Position numbers and translations under genes: made by a program | Shown: piece after piece, positions 22,739 to 24,675 of the stretch | Position numbering within the stretch: position 1 is the first letter of the stretch | Layout of the letters: each line of letters starts with the position of its first letter | DNA from: DATFRX01 sp035630615 | Lineage (GTDB): Bacteria > Actinomycetota > Actinomycetes > Propionibacteriales > Nocardioidaceae | Direction: 5' to 3' | Length of the DNA: 24,675 nt | Assembly: GCA_035630615.1 (NCBI GenBank) | Contig: DASQKI010000050.1 | Span: 1 to 24,675, forward strand | Notes under the pieces: model-generated | Databases searched by the model: none | Seen by the model: the letters and a program-made list of their open reading frames with translations, nothing else | Told to the model about the DNA's origin: nothing

Positions 22739-23878
22739 ATGGACAGTGCCGAGGGCCGGGTGGTTGCCGGTGTCGCGATCGTGCGGCATGGGCGGGTGCT
22801 GGCCGCCCGACGGACCAGCCCTGTCGAGTACGCGGGTGGTTGGGAGTTTCCCGGCGGCAAGGTCGACCCGGGCGAGACCGACGAGATGGCGGCCGTACGC
22901 GAGATCCGCGAGGAGCTGGACTGCGACGTCGACATCGCGCGTCAGGTTCCGGGCGAGCAGCCGCTGTCGCGAGGCTTCGTGCTGCGGGTCTATGAGGCGA
23001 CGCTGCGGTCCGGCGAGCCGACTCCGCACGAGCACGACGCGATCCGATGGCTCGGCCCGGAGGAGCTCGACGACGTCGACTGGCTGGCGGCCGAGCTGCC
23101 CTTCGTGGCGGGACTGCGCGACCGGCTGCTCGACGGTACGCCGCTCACCGGTGGCAACGTGGGCGGCGCGGTTCGGATCGGATCGACGGTCCGTCGACCA
23201 ACGGGGCCGTGGACGCCGGCGGTTCATGCGCTACTGGCGCATCTCGACAAGGTCGGGCTCGATGGGGTGCCTCGCATCCTCGGTGTCGACGCCCGAGGGC
23301 GTGAGATCTCGGTTTTTCTGCCGGGCCGTTCGGCTGACACCACCTCTGAGGTGGTCCCTGACGCGGTGCTGGTCGACGGTGTCCGCTGGCTGCGCCGGTT
23401 TCACGAGGCGGTGGCGTCGTTTCGGCCGGATCCGTCGCTGCCGTGGCGCAACGAGTCGGGTCGGGCACTGGCGCCGGGCGAGATCGTGTGCCACCACGAT
23501 CCGGGGGCTTACAACTGGCGCATCGAGGGTGACCGCGTGGCCGGCGTCGTCGACTGGGACATGGCCGGGCCCGGTCGGCCCCTCGACGACCTCGCCTTCG
23601 TCGCCTGGAACACCCTGCCGCTCGCCAAGGTGGTTCCGCCGCCGGTCGTCGCGGCCCGACTGCGTCAGATGGCCGACGCCTACGGCGATGTCGACCCGAT
23701 CGAGATCCTCGACGCGGTCGATCGGCGGATGACCAACGCCGGCGATCGGATCGAGGCCGGACAGCGGGCCGGCGACCCCGGGATGCTCAACCTGGCCAAT
23801 GTCGGTGAGCCGGCCCGCCTGCGACAGACACTCGCCCGGCTCCGAGAGCGACTCCCCTCGATCCGACACCACCTCTAA
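22739..23878 (+). CDS. Fused Nudix hydrolase and aminoglycoside-phosphotransferase-like protein
   Basis: This 379-residue protein joins two enzymes. Residues 1 to ~128 are a MutT-like Nudix hydrolase: WEFPGGKVDPGETDEMAAVR and REIREELDCD form the Nudix box (39-62), with Asp replacing the usual last Gly. Residues ~137-379 are an APH-family phosphotransferase: a short N-lobe (TGGNVGGAVRIGSTVRRP, VHALLAHL, RILGVDARGREI), the catalytic CHHDPGAYNW (Asp254, Asn259) and the metal-binding VVDWDMAGPG (Asp272). Nudix enzymes hydrolyse nucleoside diphosphate derivatives; APH-like enzymes phosphorylate small molecules. No antibiotic substrate can be assigned. ATG 22739 has no Shine-Dalgarno, and a TAGCCT nine bases upstream may give a leaderless message. 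No sign of a frameshift joins the halves. Confidence 0.88.
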   Translation: MDSAEGRVVAGVAIVRHGRVLAARRTSPVEYAGGWEFPGGKVDPGETDEMAAVREIREELDCDVDIARQVPGEQPLSRGFVLRVYEATLRSGEPTPHEHDAIRWLGPEELDDVDWLAAELPFVAGLRDRLLDGTPLTGGNVGGAVRIGSTVRRPTGPWTPAVHALLAHLDKVGLDGVPRILGVDARGREISVFLPGRSADTTSEVVPDAVLVDGVRWLRRFHEAVASFRPDPSLPWRNESGRALAPGEIVCHHDPGAYNWRIEGDRVAGVVDWDMAGPGRPLDDLAFVAWNTLPLAKVVPPPVVAARLRQMADAYGDVDPIEILDAVDRRMTNAGDRIEAGQRAGDPGMLNLANVGEPARLRQTLARLRERLPSIRHHL

Positions 23879-23882
23879 ACCC

Positions 23883-24042
23883 TTCCCGCCGACCTTGCGC
23901 GTCCCGCCCACCTTTTCCCGCCGACCTTGCACGTCCCGTCCGTTTTTTCGCGCCGAGGTTGCGCGTCCTGTCCGTTTCTTCGCGCCGAGGTTGCGCGTCC
24001 TGTCCGTTTTTTCGCGCCGAGGTTGCGCGTCCCGCTCACACT
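23883..24042 (+). repeat. Array A: five tandem 32-bp repeats
   Basis: Units start at 23883, 23915, 23947, 23979 and 24011, exactly 32 bp apart and without spacers. The core reads TTCGCGCCGAGGTTGCGCG, a short hairpin (CGCGC / GCGCG), then a C/T-rich tail (TCCTGTCCGTTT). The first two units have CC in place of the central GG and TTCCCGCC at the start. The array begins four bases after the stop of the Nudix-kinase gene. Confidence 0.9.
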
Positions 24043-24074
24043 GCGCGTCCGTGCTTCCGGGAGCTTGGACCGCG

Positions 24075-24221
24075 ATGCACCGGGCTCGCGAGTCCATCTC
24101 TGCGCTGGAGGAACTCGCCTCACTGTCGCCGGACCGTGGTCGCGCTCCTAGCTCGGATCCATTGGCGAGTTTGTTCGGATCCTCGGGCTATCTCGTGCCC
24201 AAACTCGTCAAGTCCGGGTGA
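24075..24221 (+). CDS. Possible 48-residue small protein between the repeat arrays
   Basis: This frame from ATG 24075 encodes MHRARESISALEELASLSPD and ends SSGYLVPKLVKSG. There is no good ribosome binding site (GGGAG is ten bases away), no membrane helix and no recognised domain. The codons show ordinary G/C bias, so it may be a real small protein, a remnant of a larger gene, or chance. It is the only non-repeat sequence of note between the two arrays. Confidence 0.25.
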   Translation: MHRARESISALEELASLSPDRGRAPSSDPLASLFGSSGYLVPKLVKSG

Positions 24222-24271
24222 CGTGAGATCAAGACGGGGGAGATGCATGCGTTCGGCGGACGGGTGGACGC

Positions 24272-24463
24272 GACGCTCAAGGTCGGCGCGAAGAAGCGGA
24301 CAGGACGCGCAACCTCGGCGGGAAAAAACGGACAGGACGCGCAACCTCGGCGCGAAGAAACGGGTGGGACGTGCAAGGTCGGCGCGAAGAAGCGGGCGGG
24401 ACGCGCAACCTCGGCGGGAAGAAGTGGGTGGGACGCGCAAGGTCGGCGGTAAGGGTGGGCCGC
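24272..24463 (-). repeat. Array B: six tandem 32-bp repeats, inverted relative to array A
   Basis: Units start at 24272, 24304, 24336, 24368, 24400 and 24432 with a 32-bp period and no spacers. They are the reverse complement of array A. On the minus strand they follow directly after the peptidase stop, so each convergent gene is followed by the same repeats in the same gene-relative orientation. Three units carry CGAGGTT and three CGACCTT. The two arrays could pair into a very long hairpin. Confidence 0.9.
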
Positions 24464-24675
24464 TAGATGCCGAGGGACTCCTTGAGGAAGCGAACCTGAA
24501 GCAGCTCGAGGTTTTCCGCGACGACCTCCTGCGGCGTCATGTGCGTGACGCCCGACAGCGGCAGCACCGTGTGGGGCCGACCGGCCGCGAGCAGCGCTGA
24601 CGACAGTCGCAGCGTGTGGGCGAACACGACGTTGTCGTCCGCCGTGCCGTGGATGATCATCAGCGGCCGCTCCAG
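24463..24675 (-). CDS. S9-family serine peptidase (prolyl oligopeptidase/DPP-IV type), C-terminal part
   Basis: Only the last 70 codons are in the window; the gene runs in from beyond position 24675. The segment fits the end of an alpha/beta-hydrolase of peptidase family S9: PLMIIHGTADDNVVFAHTLR contains the catalytic Asp (HGTADDNV), a helix LSSALLAAGRPHTVLPL follows, and the catalytic His lies in SGVTHM. The end helix is EVVAENLELLQVRFLKESLGI. The Asp and His spacing is typical of dipeptidyl-peptidase-like enzymes that cut after proline. The catalytic Ser and the beta-propeller are outside the window. Its TAG overlaps the last repeat of array B. Confidence 0.85.
   Translation of the reverse strand: MERPLMIIHGTADDNVVFAHTLRLSSALLAAGRPHTVLPLSGVTHMTPQEVVAENLELLQVRFLKESLGI

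Noticed and set aside
23231..24097. Long frames through the 32-bp repeats, giving repetitive Arg/Lys/Gly-rich peptides
   Set aside because: The 32-bp period shifts the frame every unit and the repeats lack stops in several frames on both strands, so the peptides are artefacts. No ribosome binding site supports them.
24243..24452. A 69-codon frame into array B with GGGGGAG just before it
   Set aside because: The purine run is only one base from the ATG and nearly all of the peptide is repeat-encoded.
23883..24463. A CRISPR array
   Set aside because: Units are contiguous with no unique spacers, differ among themselves, and there are no cas genes.

Overview
The window comes from a high-GC actinomycete (Actinomycetota). 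Most genes show strong third-position G/C bias. GTG and TTG starts are frequent. The family set is typical of that phylum: a mycobacterial Sdh1-type succinate dehydrogenase, a phosphoketolase-acetate kinase pair, ECF sigma factors with membrane partners, DHA2 transporters and a Streptomyces-like chloramphenicol phosphotransferase. I cannot fix the genus from sequence alone. No rRNA, tRNA, IS element, phage gene or CRISPR array was seen.

Layout. Positions 1-4250 hold accessory housekeeping genes: the end of a RibD-C/dihydrofolate-reductase-like gene, two tandem paralogous GNAT acetyltransferases, a metallophosphoesterase, a B3/4-domain protein and a LysE-type exporter. Positions 4295-7806 are a central-carbon operon, xfp-ackA, which together turn xylulose-5-P or fructose-6-P into acetate plus ATP through acetyl-phosphate. 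It has a leader hairpin against the xfp ribosome binding site, and a 19-bp hairpin lies downstream. Positions 7984-10880 hold a DUF4234 membrane protein with a Gln/Gly/Tyr-rich tail, a Na+/H+ antiporter carrying a C-terminal UBP-type zinc finger, and a pterin carbinolamine dehydratase. Positions 10581-13677 form a tightly packed minus-strand regulatory run: a TrmB-like regulator broken by one in-frame TAA, an OmpR-type winged-helix protein coupled to it by ATGA, an ECF sigma factor, its zinc-binding anti-sigma factor, and the dehydratase.

Positions 13918-16092 are a divergent resistance pair: a close homologue of chloramphenicol 3-O-phosphotransferase and a 14-TM-type DHA2 exporter, with two palindromes between them. 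Positions 16210-19614 are the sdhCAB operon. Positions 19818-21271 are a second ECF sigma factor coupled to a single-pass membrane protein. An MFS transporter and a fused Nudix-aminoglycoside-phosphotransferase-like protein follow. The window ends with the C-terminus of an S9-family peptidase.

The most unusual structure is at 23883-24463. Two arrays of a 32-bp tandem repeat (five and six units), in opposite orientation, begin right at the 3' ends of two convergent genes. They enclose about 230 bp with one small ORF. A related sequence sits just after the stop of the gene ending at 19818, inside an 85-bp long-stem hairpin. This suggests a 3'-end-associated repeat family in this genome. The other strong oddities are the TAA-interrupted regulator and the two domain fusions.
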